Of a stretch of 64,000 nt of DNA, positions 52,501 through 61,150 are shown piece after piece; the stretch's first letter is position 1; the number at the start of each line of letters is the position of its first letter. This stretch comes from Cohnella sp. OV330 (GTDB taxonomy: Bacteria; Bacillota; Bacilli; Paenibacillales; Paenibacillaceae). The translations under genes were made by a program, and so were the position numbers. Under the pieces are notes generated by a model. That model worked only from the letters and a program-made list of their open reading frames with translations. It did not search any database and was not told the DNA's origin. The DNA lies in the NCBI RefSeq assembly GCF_900112065.1, contig NZ_FOKE01000001.1, forward strand, positions 262,453 to 326,452, in the 5' to 3' direction.

Positions 52501-54796
52501 ACCAGCGATAGATGTTGCCGCGCTGCGGATCGTCGTTGTCCCATGGGCTGCCGCTGACGAGCCACAGCGTCTCCGAGATATCCGTGAGCAGCGCCCTGCC
52601 GTAGCTGCCGGCGTACGGGAAGTAGTCGTGCTGAATAAACGAGCCGTCCTTATAGAAGCCATCGCCCGATTTCACGTACGGGAACACCTCGGTCAGGCCG
52701 TCCGAGCCCGCTTGGATGGCGGCGGCATTTTTGCCGTTGATCCCGCGCAGGATGAGCACCTTGCTGACGAACACGCGGTTCGCGCCGGTCCGGGACACCG
52801 TCGGGTTAAACTTGTCGATCGCCCGGTTCAGCTGCGCGAGCAGCTCCGGATGCTCGCTGTGCGGAATCGTCTCGTACAACAATGCCATGGCGTCGTTGAT
52901 GCGGTTCGGCACGTTCACCAGCCAGTCGAACCAGTTGTCGTACATGATTTTGTTTTCGTTGTACCTCATCTCGTAAAAACGCGCCCAGCCGGCCAACACA
53001 TCGTGCAGCAGCGCCTCGTCCTGGTAGTAGCGGGAGCCGTACGTCGCCCACTGCTTCGCCATCTGCGCGAGCCTGTCGGACGCGGTGCCGAGCTCAGCCG
53101 ACTTGGTCGCCGACTGCAGATCCGCCCAGTCGTACGACGTCGGGTTCATCGCTTCCCAATAGCCCTGAACTTTGGCGTCCTGGGCGTCGATGCTCGCGCG
53201 GATGAGCGGATCGTCCGGATCGTACGGGTCGTCGGGATCATAGCCGGTCAGCTTGACCGCGTACTTCAGCCGCAGCGCATCGTATTCGTCCTGTACGGCG
53301 GGATAAACGCGAACGAGCACAGGCGCGCTCTCGCGGGTGACGCCGTCCAGCGTGACGACGGCGCGAACCCTCGCCGATCCTGCGTAGACGGCAATGGCAA
53401 CCGAACCGCCCCCGTCTCCGGCAAAGACCAGGCTGCCGCCGCTGCTCGTCCACGCGACCTCGGCCGAGCCGAGATCGGCGGCTGTGCCGTCGCTTAAGCT
53501 GCCGGCGACCGAAAACGAGACCGTCTCGCCCGGCCGGACGACGTCGGCGGACGCCTCCGCGCGAACCTCCGCCAGCGCGACCGGCTCCTCGTACACGATC
53601 GTCGCGCTCGTCCCGGCGGATCGATTGCCCGCCGAATCCGTCGTCTTCGCCGTCAGCGTATACGCCTGACCCGGCTTCAAGCCGGTCAGCCGCAGCGCCT
53701 CCTCGCCCTTGGCGGCCGTGCCGAGCAGCGTCTGGCCCTCATAGACCGCCACGGACGCCAGGTCCGCATCGGCGGGATCTTGCCAGGTTAGCCGGAACTC
53801 GCCGTTCGCGAGTCCGCCCGCGAGACCCGTCACCTCGCCCGGCGCCGTGCCGTCCGCATGTAGCGTCAGCGCGGCCGTCCGGGTCACGCCGGCCAGCGTC
53901 GCCGTTGCCGTCACGTTCGCGGTCCCGTCGCAGACGGCGCGGGCGACGCCCACCGCAGCATCGTCGACGGCGATGCACGACCCGTCGCTGGCATAGACGA
54001 TCGTCGCGTCCGACAGATCCGCCGCCGCGTTCGTATCCAGCAGCCCCGCCGCCGAGAGGCTTGCGGTCTGGCCGATGCCCAGCGACGCTCGATCCGAGGT
54101 CAGCGTGACCGACTTCAGCGATGGCGTGCCGTCGATCAGCAGGTACGGCTTCGCCTTGTGGCCCGGTACGTCCTCGACATAGGTCGTGCCGGACTCGATG
54201 CGGATCAGGGCGCTGCTGCCCGCGACCGCGAAGCTGACCGTCTTGTCGCCGGCAAGCTGTCGCCGGACGAACGCCGTCACGTCCAGGCTCGTCCATGCGG
54301 AGCTGCCCTTCTTGGGAAACGCGACAGCGCCGAGCCCGTTCGCGCCCGGTCCGGGCTTCGTATTCCAGGTCAGCGTGCTCTGTTCCCAGGCGTCCGCGCC
54401 GGGCTGATCGAGTCCGTACACGTTCGCGGTGACGGACGCGGTCGCGCTCTCGCTGTTTTCCCCGTATAGATACAAGACGGCCGACGTGATCTGCTCGGGC
54501 ATATTCGCCAGGTCGAACTGCAGATAGGCCTCCCGCGGCGAGGTCGTGTTCGTCCCCTTCACATTCAGATAAGCGGTCTTGGCGGATTCCCCGCCGTTGG
54601 TCATATTGCTGTAGTCCGGCGTCGGGCTGGACGGATTCGTGCGGCGCACGAAGTTGTCCTTCTCCACCGTCATCGTATACGTCTTCGCCTCCGGCGCCGC
54701 GGCGACTGCCTGTCCGCCGCCGAGCCCCCCGAGCGGGCTCATGGCCAACATGACCGCAAGTGCAGCGGCCATCCATCTCTTCGCGCTTTTTCCCAT
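49589..54796 (-). CDS. Secreted multidomain PL8 polysaccharide lyase
   Basis: ATG 54796 follows AAGGAGG. The 1,735-residue protein has a signal peptide (1-34), a CBM96/DNRLRE-type domain (about 40-225), Ig-like and FN3 domains (228-490) and a PL8 lyase (about 505-1440). A further Ig-like domain and a second DNRLRE domain (about 1540-1735) end it. PL8 catalytic sites are present: Asn in NWFDWLVNVP (near 620), and His and Tyr in DGSFIQHDYFPYAGSYG (near 725). A beta-sandwich of about 200 residues (1100-1300) interrupts the PL8 beta part. The family cleaves hyaluronan, chondroitin or xanthan by beta-elimination. No SLH or sortase anchor is seen. It is 16 bp after a sugar permease gene. Confidence 0.92.
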   Translation of the reverse strand: MGKSAKRWMAAALAVMLAMSPLGGLGGGQAVAAAPEAKTYTMTVEKDNFVRRTNPSSPTPDYSNMTNGGESAKTAYLNVKGTNTTSPREAYLQFDLANMPEQITSAVLYLYGENSESATASVTANVYGLDQPGADAWEQSTLTWNTKPGPGANGLGAVAFPKKGSSAWTSLDVTAFVRRQLAGDKTVSFAVAGSSALIRIESGTTYVEDVPGHKAKPYLLIDGTPSLKSVTLTSDRASLGIGQTASLSAAGLLDTNAAADLSDATIVYASDGSCIAVDDAAVGVARAVCDGTANVTATATLAGVTRTAALTLHADGTAPGEVTGLAGGLANGEFRLTWQDPADADLASVAVYEGQTLLGTAAKGEEALRLTGLKPGQAYTLTAKTTDSAGNRSAGTSATIVYEEPVALAEVRAEASADVVRPGETVSFSVAGSLSDGTAADLGSAEVAWTSSGGSLVFAGDGGGSVAIAVYAGSARVRAVVTLDGVTRESAPVLVRVYPAVQDEYDALRLKYAVKLTGYDPDDPYDPDDPLIRASIDAQDAKVQGYWEAMNPTSYDWADLQSATKSAELGTASDRLAQMAKQWATYGSRYYQDEALLHDVLAGWARFYEMRYNENKIMYDNWFDWLVNVPNRINDAMALLYETIPHSEHPELLAQLNRAIDKFNPTVSRTGANRVFVSKVLILRGINGKNAAAIQAGSDGLTEVFPYVKSGDGFYKDGSFIQHDYFPYAGSYGRALLTDISETLWLVSGSPWDNDDPQRGNIYRWYFDTFEPALFNGQIVNGVTGREISRDYSYGGYGVLNALLLQIEMSGNPYVEQEKSAVKHHIERGSVDSFMRTASIWNMQRARRILNDPTVAAYVPPLGNFNFYNQDNVVQRGEGWLYGISMHSDRIANYETVSNENLKGWYESDGMTQLYLDPFDYLSTYWATVDPHRLPGITVDRDESRLPATSANRPTVDVSKYAGDGELMENGWTGGVSLDGLYGTAGMDFKQHDYADMDVSAKKSWFMFDDEIVALGAGIDSSSDRPIETVVDNRTLNAAGDNALTVDGSPDETAPGQQELLADTGWIHLDGTGGYVFPGGADVNALREERAGKSKDINEKFFTPGDDDFNAATLSTIWSWLRGDASHRALAGGKLTVTTQRGTLRGDANQGSGEGSSSTNNVLLTAAPKEDFFVTTKLMFAPDLAGQEAGLLLRKDDDNYVSIARSVYGITAVNEIGGAADVREIPFATEGDVYLKIDKSGSRYAVYAGGDETTWGAPLAVFDNAMAGEDRINAGLRMGLYAQNGEEEAPEIAADFDFFHFWHTRNYMTLWLDHGTAPQDAGYSYIQLPLKSAAEVAAYSDDPDVAILANTKEIQAAADATLGVTAMNFWQRGTLGRVKANNPSSAMLKEAGGELTLAVSDPTHKQSKISFELSYKGTGVVSQDSTVHVLQLSPTIKFEVDPTADPGKTHHVRFAYDPNAIVPAFATPKLASVSFGDSFRVVETGTTVNLNLSGLMDDNGPADLRDAKVMLTSSNGKVATVNSGWRRLQAKQPGTSIIRATVTIGGVTKTAELRVLVPSAAPETTTYTTAADTFVRSGIYAGDTYGSDTKLYVKNAGGDDGREAYFRFDLSGFAGSADAIESVTLYATGRVDDTGGTYVDTVVKPILGSWDEAKTGYATRPGLGPTIAGARFTNVDSTQSFDITEYVRERLASGAAVDLAISQDVLVGRKMYVYSRDYANKRPYIVVVAHSYSTE

Positions 54797-54812
54797 GACT
54801 AGCCTCCTTGGA

Positions 54813-55697
54813 TTACTCCTTAACGGCGCCGACCATGACACCCTTCACGAAGTACTTCTGCAGGAACGGATAGACGACCAGAATCGGCAGGGTGGCGACG
54901 ATGATCGTCGCGTACTTGATGCTCTCGCCGATCGACTCACGGTCTCCGCTGCCGGCGCCGGTCATCATCGAGTCCGTGCTGTTCTGAATGAGAATCTCGC
55001 GCAGGATGACCTGCAGCGGGAACAACTCCCGGTCGCGCAGATAGATGACGGCCGAGAACCATGCGTTCCAGTGGCTGACGCCGTAGAACAGGATCATGAC
55101 CGAGATGACGGGCAGCGACAGCGGCATCACGACCTTGAACAGAATGCGCCATTCGCCGGCCCCGTCGATCCGCGCGGACTCCATGAGCGCTTCGGGGAGC
55201 GCTTCGAAGGAGGTGCGCATCACGATGAGATTCCACGTCGAGATGAGCCCCGGCAAGATGAGCGCGAACAGCGAATCGCCCAAGTGCAGCGTGTTGTTGA
55301 CCAGCAGGTACGTCGGGATGAGACCGCCCGAGAAGAACATCGTCAGCACGATCATCACGGACAGGGGCTTCATCCAGTACAAGCCTTTTCGGGAGAGCAC
55401 GTAGGCGCCGAGCGACGTCATGAAAATGTTGAGCGTCGTGCCGAGCGTCACGACCGCGATCGTGTTTCGGTAGCCCGTCAGGATGTTCGGATTTTTCATG
55501 ACCAGGTCGTAGGCCGCCATGCTTAAGTTTTTCGGCCACAGCAGCAGGCCCTCATGGCCGACCAACAGATTGGCGTCGCTGACCGACGCCATCAGCACGT
55601 AGTAGAACGGATACAGCGTCAGCACGACCAGGATCAGCATGATGATGACATTCGCGGCGTCGAAGAGATGTTCCGATAAACTTCTTTTGATAGTCAT
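54813..55697 (-). CDS. Carbohydrate ABC transporter permease, LplC/YtcP type
   Basis: The 294-residue membrane protein has about six hydrophobic segments and the ATPase-contact loop around residues 185-205 (EALPEALMESARIDGAGEWR). It is the MalG-like half of an oligosaccharide importer of the CUT1/LplABC type. ATG 55697 follows AAGGAGGAG. It sits between the LplB-type permease (22 bp upstream) and the PL8 lyase gene (16 bp downstream). It should import the unsaturated oligosaccharides the lyase releases. No ATPase is encoded here; CUT1 systems often share MsmX. Confidence 0.92.
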   Translation of the reverse strand: MTIKRSLSEHLFDAANVIIMLILVVLTLYPFYYVLMASVSDANLLVGHEGLLLWPKNLSMAAYDLVMKNPNILTGYRNTIAVVTLGTTLNIFMTSLGAYVLSRKGLYWMKPLSVMIVLTMFFSGGLIPTYLLVNNTLHLGDSLFALILPGLISTWNLIVMRTSFEALPEALMESARIDGAGEWRILFKVVMPLSLPVISVMILFYGVSHWNAWFSAVIYLRDRELFPLQVILREILIQNSTDSMMTGAGSGDRESIGESIKYATIIVATLPILVVYPFLQKYFVKGVMVGAVKE

Positions 55698-55719
55698 GGG
55701 GTCGGTCTCCTCCTTCCGC

Positions 55720-56631
55720 CTACCATAGCCCGGATCCGTTCATTCGCTTGGATATCCTGTGCGCCGAGTAGAGCAGCGCGAGATTGACGACCGACTGGAA
55801 CAGCCCGATGGCGGCCGAGTAGCTGTAATTGAAGCCCCCCAGGCCTTCACGGTAAATATAGGACGCGATCACGTCCGCCGTCTCGTAGGTCGTCGGCCGG
55901 TACAGCAGGATGATTTTCTCGAACCCGACCTCCATCACATGGCCGATCCGCAGAATGAGCAGTATCGCCATAATCGGCACCAGGCTCGGAATGGTTATAT
56001 AGCGGATTTGCTTGAACCGTCCGGCACCGTCGATCTTGGCCGCTTCGTACAGCTCGGGATTGATCGCGCTCAGCGCAGCCAGATAGATGATGCTCCCCCA
56101 GCCGACCTCCTGCCAGATGCTGCTGGACACGAAGATCGTCCGGAAATACTGCGGAAACGCCAGAAACGCGACCCGATCGGCGCCGAAGAAGGCGAACAGA
56201 TCGTTCAGCAGGCCGTCCCGGCTGATGAAGTCGATCAGGATGCCGCTGATGACGATCACCGAGATGAAGTGGGGCAGGTACGTCACCGTCTGGACGACTC
56301 GCTTGAACCAGCGCATCCGCAGCTCGTTCAGGAGCAGCGCGAGCAGGATCGGGGCGGGAAAGCCGAACAGGATGGAATAGAGGCTGATGAGCAGCGTGTT
56401 CTTCAGCAGCCGCCAGAAGTAATAGCCGTGGAAGAAGCGATCGAATTGGTCGAAGCCGACCCACTTGCTTCCCCAGATGCCTTGTGCGGGCTGAAAGTTT
56501 TTGAATGCGATGATGGCGCCGTAAATCGGGGTGTAGTGGAAAATCAAATAATACAGGATGACCGGCGCCGCCATCAGATAGATCGACTTGTGCCGCGCGA
56601 AATCTTTACGTATGGCCGTCGCCGCTTTCAT
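55720..56631 (-). CDS. Carbohydrate ABC transporter permease, LplB type
   Basis: The 303-residue protein opens with a short cytoplasmic tail and shows six membrane segments and the coupling loop AINPELYEAAKIDGAGRFKQ near 185-205. It is the MalF-like partner of the next permease. ATG 56631 follows AAGGAGG. The genes are 22 bp apart and co-transcribed with the binding protein and lyase. Confidence 0.92.
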   Translation of the reverse strand: MKAATAIRKDFARHKSIYLMAAPVILYYLIFHYTPIYGAIIAFKNFQPAQGIWGSKWVGFDQFDRFFHGYYFWRLLKNTLLISLYSILFGFPAPILLALLLNELRMRWFKRVVQTVTYLPHFISVIVISGILIDFISRDGLLNDLFAFFGADRVAFLAFPQYFRTIFVSSSIWQEVGWGSIIYLAALSAINPELYEAAKIDGAGRFKQIRYITIPSLVPIMAILLILRIGHVMEVGFEKIILLYRPTTYETADVIASYIYREGLGGFNYSYSAAIGLFQSVVNLALLYSAHRISKRMNGSGLW

Positions 56632-56708
56632 GGCGGTTCCTCCTTGCGGCGCGGACGGAAGAGGACCGCAGCTCGTGCCCGATCCTCCTTCGCCCTTCGC
56701 CCGTCTCT

Positions 56709-58337
56709 TTATCTCTTCGCGTAGCGGTCATAAGCAGCCTGCTTCAACTCGACGGCGCGGTCGATCTTCATCTTCTGCAGCTGCGAGACGAACTTGTCGT
56801 AATTGTCGATCGGCTCCACGCCCATGATGAATTTGGCCGTCATCTCGTCCAGGTACGTGTTGACCTCTCCTTCGATCTGCGCCAGCTCTTCGGACTCCTC
56901 CGGCGTCAGCGTCACCGGCGGCAGGACGTGCTCAAGGGACAGATCCGCGTACTCGGCGAACGTCTTGGCCGCTTCCTGCTGCTCGGGCAGCGTATAGTAC
57001 TGCTCGATATATCGGTCGTCCGCGAGACCCGGGGACGGATAGTTGGCGCGGAAGTACTTCGCCATCGCCTGCGCAGGGGACAATTTGTCCGGATTTTTCA
57101 TGATCAGGTCCGTATACGTCGGCTTGCCGTTCCCCATCGTGTAAGTCAGTCCTTCGACGCCGAAGTTTTTCAGCAGCGCCCCGTCCTCGCCGTAGAGCGT
57201 GTCGAGCCACTTGACGGTCTCGGCCGGATGCGCGTTCGCCTTCGTGATGCCGACCTGCCCGCTCGCGTTCACCTCGGGGTCGCGCTTCACGAACTGGGGC
57301 TTGTCGCCGTCGTTTAGCACCGGATATTGCGCGCCGACCAGCTCGAACTTCGGATCCGTCTGGCGGACGCTTGTCGTGAGCGTCCCCATCGTGCCGCCGA
57401 TATACCCGAAGATCAGGCCCGACTTGCCCGAGGTCAGATTGGATTCCATCTTCTTCGTGTCGTTCGCGAATGTATCGGGATCGAGCAGGCCCTCTTTAAA
57501 CCACTTGTTCATCAGCGCGATATATTGCTTGTAGCCGTCCTGCGCCGGGCCGTATTTGACCTTGCCGCCGTCCAGGTAGTAGCCGTGCGATACGCCGAAG
57601 GCGCCGGGCAGCATCGTGAACTCCTTCAGCTTCTTGGCCGTCGCCGTGAAAGGCGCCGTCGCTCCCTTCTTCTCCTTGAAAGCGCGGAGCGTATTCTCCC
57701 AATCTCCGATCGTCTTCGGCGTCTTGAGGCCCAGCTCGTCGAGCCAGTCCTTGCGGAAAAACGGACCGTCGAACGAACGGTACTTGCCGAGATTGATCAT
57801 CGGCATCATATAGATGTCGCCGGTATCCGTCCGAACCATCTTGTCCACGGCTTCGTTTTCCTTCATCAGCTTGCTGAGGTTCGGCGCGTTCTGCGCGATC
57901 AGATCGTTCAGCTTGACGATCGTGCCGTCGGCGAGCGCCTTGCTCGGTCCGCCCGGGTAATCGTTCCAGGCCGTCTCGATCACGTCGGTCAGATTGCCCG
58001 ATGCGATCAATAGATTGAACTGCTCCTTCTCCTGCCCGACCGCCGGATGCTTGAAGTTCACGGCGACGCCGGTACGCTTCTGCAACTCCTTGTACATCTC
58101 GACATCGCTCAGGCTCGTCACCACCGCCGAGGCGTTCGCGTTCAGCGCCGTATAATAGCTGATGGCGATCGACTGCGCGGACGTGCCCGCCGTCGACGCC
58201 GTCTGGCTCGCGCCGGACGCGCTTGCCGCGGACGGCCGATTCTCCTCGTTGTTGTTGCCGCCGCAGGCGGCCAGCAGACCGCCGGCGAGCATAATCGTAG
58301 CCGCGACGGTCAAACCTTTTCTCGTATGGCGCTTCAT
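56709..58337 (-). CDS. Extracellular sugar-binding lipoprotein, LipO/YtcQ type
   Basis: The 542-residue product has a lipoprotein signal ending LLAAC (Cys near 25), a Ser/Thr-rich tether (30-60) and a family 1 solute-binding fold of the large LipO type. It should bind the oligosaccharide outside the membrane for the LplB/LplC-type permeases encoded 77 bp downstream. ATG 58337 follows AGGGGAA. Its size (about 540) is normal for this subfamily. Confidence 0.92.
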   Translation of the reverse strand: MKRHTRKGLTVAATIMLAGGLLAACGGNNNEENRPSAASASGASQTASTAGTSAQSIAISYYTALNANASAVVTSLSDVEMYKELQKRTGVAVNFKHPAVGQEKEQFNLLIASGNLTDVIETAWNDYPGGPSKALADGTIVKLNDLIAQNAPNLSKLMKENEAVDKMVRTDTGDIYMMPMINLGKYRSFDGPFFRKDWLDELGLKTPKTIGDWENTLRAFKEKKGATAPFTATAKKLKEFTMLPGAFGVSHGYYLDGGKVKYGPAQDGYKQYIALMNKWFKEGLLDPDTFANDTKKMESNLTSGKSGLIFGYIGGTMGTLTTSVRQTDPKFELVGAQYPVLNDGDKPQFVKRDPEVNASGQVGITKANAHPAETVKWLDTLYGEDGALLKNFGVEGLTYTMGNGKPTYTDLIMKNPDKLSPAQAMAKYFRANYPSPGLADDRYIEQYYTLPEQQEAAKTFAEYADLSLEHVLPPVTLTPEESEELAQIEGEVNTYLDEMTAKFIMGVEPIDNYDKFVSQLQKMKIDRAVELKQAAYDRYAKR

Positions 58338-58371
58338 GGTTCGTTCCCCTTCCCTTGTATGGTCAATCTAT

Positions 58372-58387
58372 CGGGGCAACCGCCCCG
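58372..58387. promoter_or_regulatory. Short GC hairpin in binding-protein leader
   Basis: CGGGGC and GCCCCG arms around AACC lie 35 nt before the binding-protein ATG, in the 227-bp gap after the regulator gene. It may stabilise the mRNA. No other signal in this gap is convincing. Confidence 0.35.
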
Positions 58388-58564
58388 CTACATTTCCGAC
58401 TATAGGGTCCTGCGCCGTATTCGTATATCGCCGGATCCGTAGATTCGTACTCAAAAGCGTACAATTCGCGACTTCCCTTTCGCTCGACGTCTTCAATTTC
58501 GTATACCAGCCCGATCCCCTAAACGACAGAACCCTCCATGGACGCGCCATGAAGGGTCAGCCGT

Positions 58565-60916
58565 TCAGATCTCCTTGTACTGCCCGGGAGTAACGCCCTC
58601 GTACTTCTTGAAGGTCCGGATAAAGGCATTGCTGTTGTAAAAGCCGACCATCGTCGCGATCTCGCTGACGGTATGGCCGCCATCCCGCAGCAGCCGCTTG
58701 GCGTGATCGAGCCGGATCCGGCTCAGCGTATCCAGCAGGCTCTCGCCGTGCTGCTCCTTGAAGAAGCGGGACAAATAAGCGGAGTTGACGCCGATGTCCT
58801 CCGCGATGCCGGCGAGACTCAGATTGCTGTTGCGGTAATGCTCCTGTATATATTGATACACCCGGTCGCGCAGCCCCGTATTGCGGCTCTTTTTGTTCTC
58901 GTCGACCCACTCGCATGCCTGACGGAGCAGCGACTCCATCTCCCGCTTCATATCCTGCAGCGTCTCTCGCTTCAGCAGCCGGGTGATCGGATCCCAGCTG
59001 CGCATGAACTGCCGCTTGTCGGCCAGCTGAATCTCGTCCAGCGTCTTCATGATCGTCCCGACCAGGTCGAACATGAAGCAGCGGGATACGTCGATCGGCA
59101 CGGCCTTCATCGCCATGTTCACCTCGAACAGCTCGCCAAGCGTGTCCATCGCTTTCTCGAAGTTGCCGGTCTTGACCGCGTTGATCAGATGCTGCTCCTT
59201 GTCCATCGGATAATAGTACGTCTGAATCGGATCGGGCTCCTGCAGCTGCTCGTAGGCAATGACGCGGTTCGTGCCGAATACCATCTTGTACTCCAGCGTA
59301 TCCAGCGCTTCCGTATACGCGGCGCGGATGCCCGGGATGCCCGCATGGACGGCGCTCACCGATACCGTGTGATCGATGTAGAAGCGGCTGGCGATAAAGG
59401 ATTGGGCCTCCGTCGCCATCTCCAAAATGCGGCTGCCGACCTGCTCCGCGGAGTCGCCGTCGCCCGGCACGTTGACGAGCAGCGTCATCATGTTGTCTTC
59501 GAGATCGGTCATGTAGCCGACATAGGTCTTGTTGGTCAGCTCTTCGACGATATTGCGGACGATATGCTGCACGAACTTGAGCCGCTTCTCCTCGTCCTCG
59601 CCGCCGGTCGACCGGAACAAATCGCTGAAGTCTTCTATATAGAAGATAACCGCGGCGAAGCTGTCGCGGGGAAACGAGAGATCGTACGCGGCCAGCGCCT
59701 CGTCGATCGGATAGGCGGACTCCAGCCTCCCCTTGAGCAGCCTGAACAGCAGATTGGAGCGCATGACGCTGCTCTGCTGCTGCAGCTGCCGCTGCATATG
59801 CGCCGATTCGTCGAAGGAGTCGCGAAGCGCCTCGCGGATAAAATGATATTCGTCGCGATGCCGCTCCATCGCCTGGCGGGCCTTGCCCGACAGCAGGCGT
59901 AGAATCTCGCCGACCGGATGGTACTGGCGCCGCGCCAGCACGTAAGCGAACAAGCCGCCGAGCAGCAGGCAAAAGGCGAGCCCCGCGAGCGACCACGCGC
60001 GGATGCGCTCCGCCTTGACCCAGAACGTGCTGGAGGGGATGACCGAGACATACTGCCATTCGGTAGTCGCCGAGACGATCCGGTTCATCACCGTGCCTCC
60101 CCGGTCGAGCTGCGTGCTGCCTGCCGCATCGCCGAACGGCGCGAAGGCTTCCAAGATCTTCGACAGCTCGTCCGGCTCGATCCGGCCGGTAGAGGCGATC
60201 GGGCGGCGTTCCGCATCGAGGATGAGCACCGTTCCCTTGTTCACGGCCTGCACGGCCCGAATCGTGTCCAGCAGCTTCGACTCCTTGACGGAGACGACGA
60301 CCGTAGCCATCGTACTGGTCGGATTGGACAGCGGCAGCGAGCGCATGAAAGACACCATCGGCTCCGTCTGGCTGGCGACCGTGCCGCCGGCTTGATTTAA
60401 ATGCATAAACTGGCCCGTATACCGGTCGTTCATCAGGTCCTGCCAAGCCTTGAATGTCAGCCCCGTCGAGCCGTACAGCTCTTGGTGAAGCTGCTTCGGA
60501 TCGCCGTACGCGGCGCGGTTGGTCAAGACGTATTGCGAGCGCGGCAGATATAGCATGAACGAGTCGATAAAGCTGCCGGAAGCCGCGTACGTCCGGAACG
60601 TCGCCTGCGCGCTCGCCAGCATGTACCGCTGGTTAGCCGTCAGCGGCTGTTCCCAGTACATGAGCCCCTGCTCTTCCGCGTGAAAAGCCAACTGCGTGCT
60701 GAGCTGGCGAATCTCCTGGAGATGGCCGTCCACGTCCTGCTGCGCCTGCCTCAGCAAGCCCAGGTTGGCGCGCATGATCTCGCTTTTGATGACGCCGTAC
60801 GCGTTGTTGTAGAAGGCAAAGCTGACGGCGATCGGAATGCATAGCATCAGCAAATAGGACAGAACCCAGGACAGCAGCAGGTTCCGTGGCCAGAACCGAA
60901 GGAAGCGCTTTCTCAT
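58565..60916 (-). CDS. Membrane-bound AraC-type regulator of the PL8 locus
   Basis: The 783-residue protein has a membrane helix near 13-37, an extracellular Cache-like sensor (about 40-290), a second helix (about 293-317), a cytoplasmic linker and a C-terminal AraC DNA-binding domain (about 680-783; LAGIAEDIGVNSAYLSRFFKEQHG, then VSEIATMVGFYNSNAFIRTFKKYEGVTPGQYK). One-protein sensors of this shape commonly sit beside LplABC transporters in Paenibacillaceae and switch them on when the sugar, or the loaded binding protein, is present. It is upstream and on the same strand as the transporter and lyase genes. Confidence 0.92.
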   Translation of the reverse strand: MRKRFLRFWPRNLLLSWVLSYLLMLCIPIAVSFAFYNNAYGVIKSEIMRANLGLLRQAQQDVDGHLQEIRQLSTQLAFHAEEQGLMYWEQPLTANQRYMLASAQATFRTYAASGSFIDSFMLYLPRSQYVLTNRAAYGDPKQLHQELYGSTGLTFKAWQDLMNDRYTGQFMHLNQAGGTVASQTEPMVSFMRSLPLSNPTSTMATVVVSVKESKLLDTIRAVQAVNKGTVLILDAERRPIASTGRIEPDELSKILEAFAPFGDAAGSTQLDRGGTVMNRIVSATTEWQYVSVIPSSTFWVKAERIRAWSLAGLAFCLLLGGLFAYVLARRQYHPVGEILRLLSGKARQAMERHRDEYHFIREALRDSFDESAHMQRQLQQQSSVMRSNLLFRLLKGRLESAYPIDEALAAYDLSFPRDSFAAVIFYIEDFSDLFRSTGGEDEEKRLKFVQHIVRNIVEELTNKTYVGYMTDLEDNMMTLLVNVPGDGDSAEQVGSRILEMATEAQSFIASRFYIDHTVSVSAVHAGIPGIRAAYTEALDTLEYKMVFGTNRVIAYEQLQEPDPIQTYYYPMDKEQHLINAVKTGNFEKAMDTLGELFEVNMAMKAVPIDVSRCFMFDLVGTIMKTLDEIQLADKRQFMRSWDPITRLLKRETLQDMKREMESLLRQACEWVDENKKSRNTGLRDRVYQYIQEHYRNSNLSLAGIAEDIGVNSAYLSRFFKEQHGESLLDTLSRIRLDHAKRLLRDGGHTVSEIATMVGFYNSNAFIRTFKKYEGVTPGQYKEI

Positions 60917-61150
60917 GCGTGGATGTCCTCCCGTTGCCTGATGAATAGACTCGCGAAAAAGGGCTGTTCCCTCCTATATTGGGCTATCGCCGGGCCGGAG
61001 GCAATCTTCATTTTCTATATTCGATCATCGGATTCGGACATTAGGGTCGTACGGATCCGGGCGCGCGGCCAGGCGCTAAAGGCTAGGCAGGAGCACGAAC
61101 AAGCTGTCCTTTCCTTTCATACGGTAAGAAGAAGGAGGGGTTATGCCGTT

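Noticed and set aside
60923..61150. N-terminal extension of the ATP-grasp protein
   Set aside because: No ribosome site and atypical composition; AAGGAGGGG precedes ATG 61151, where family similarity begins.
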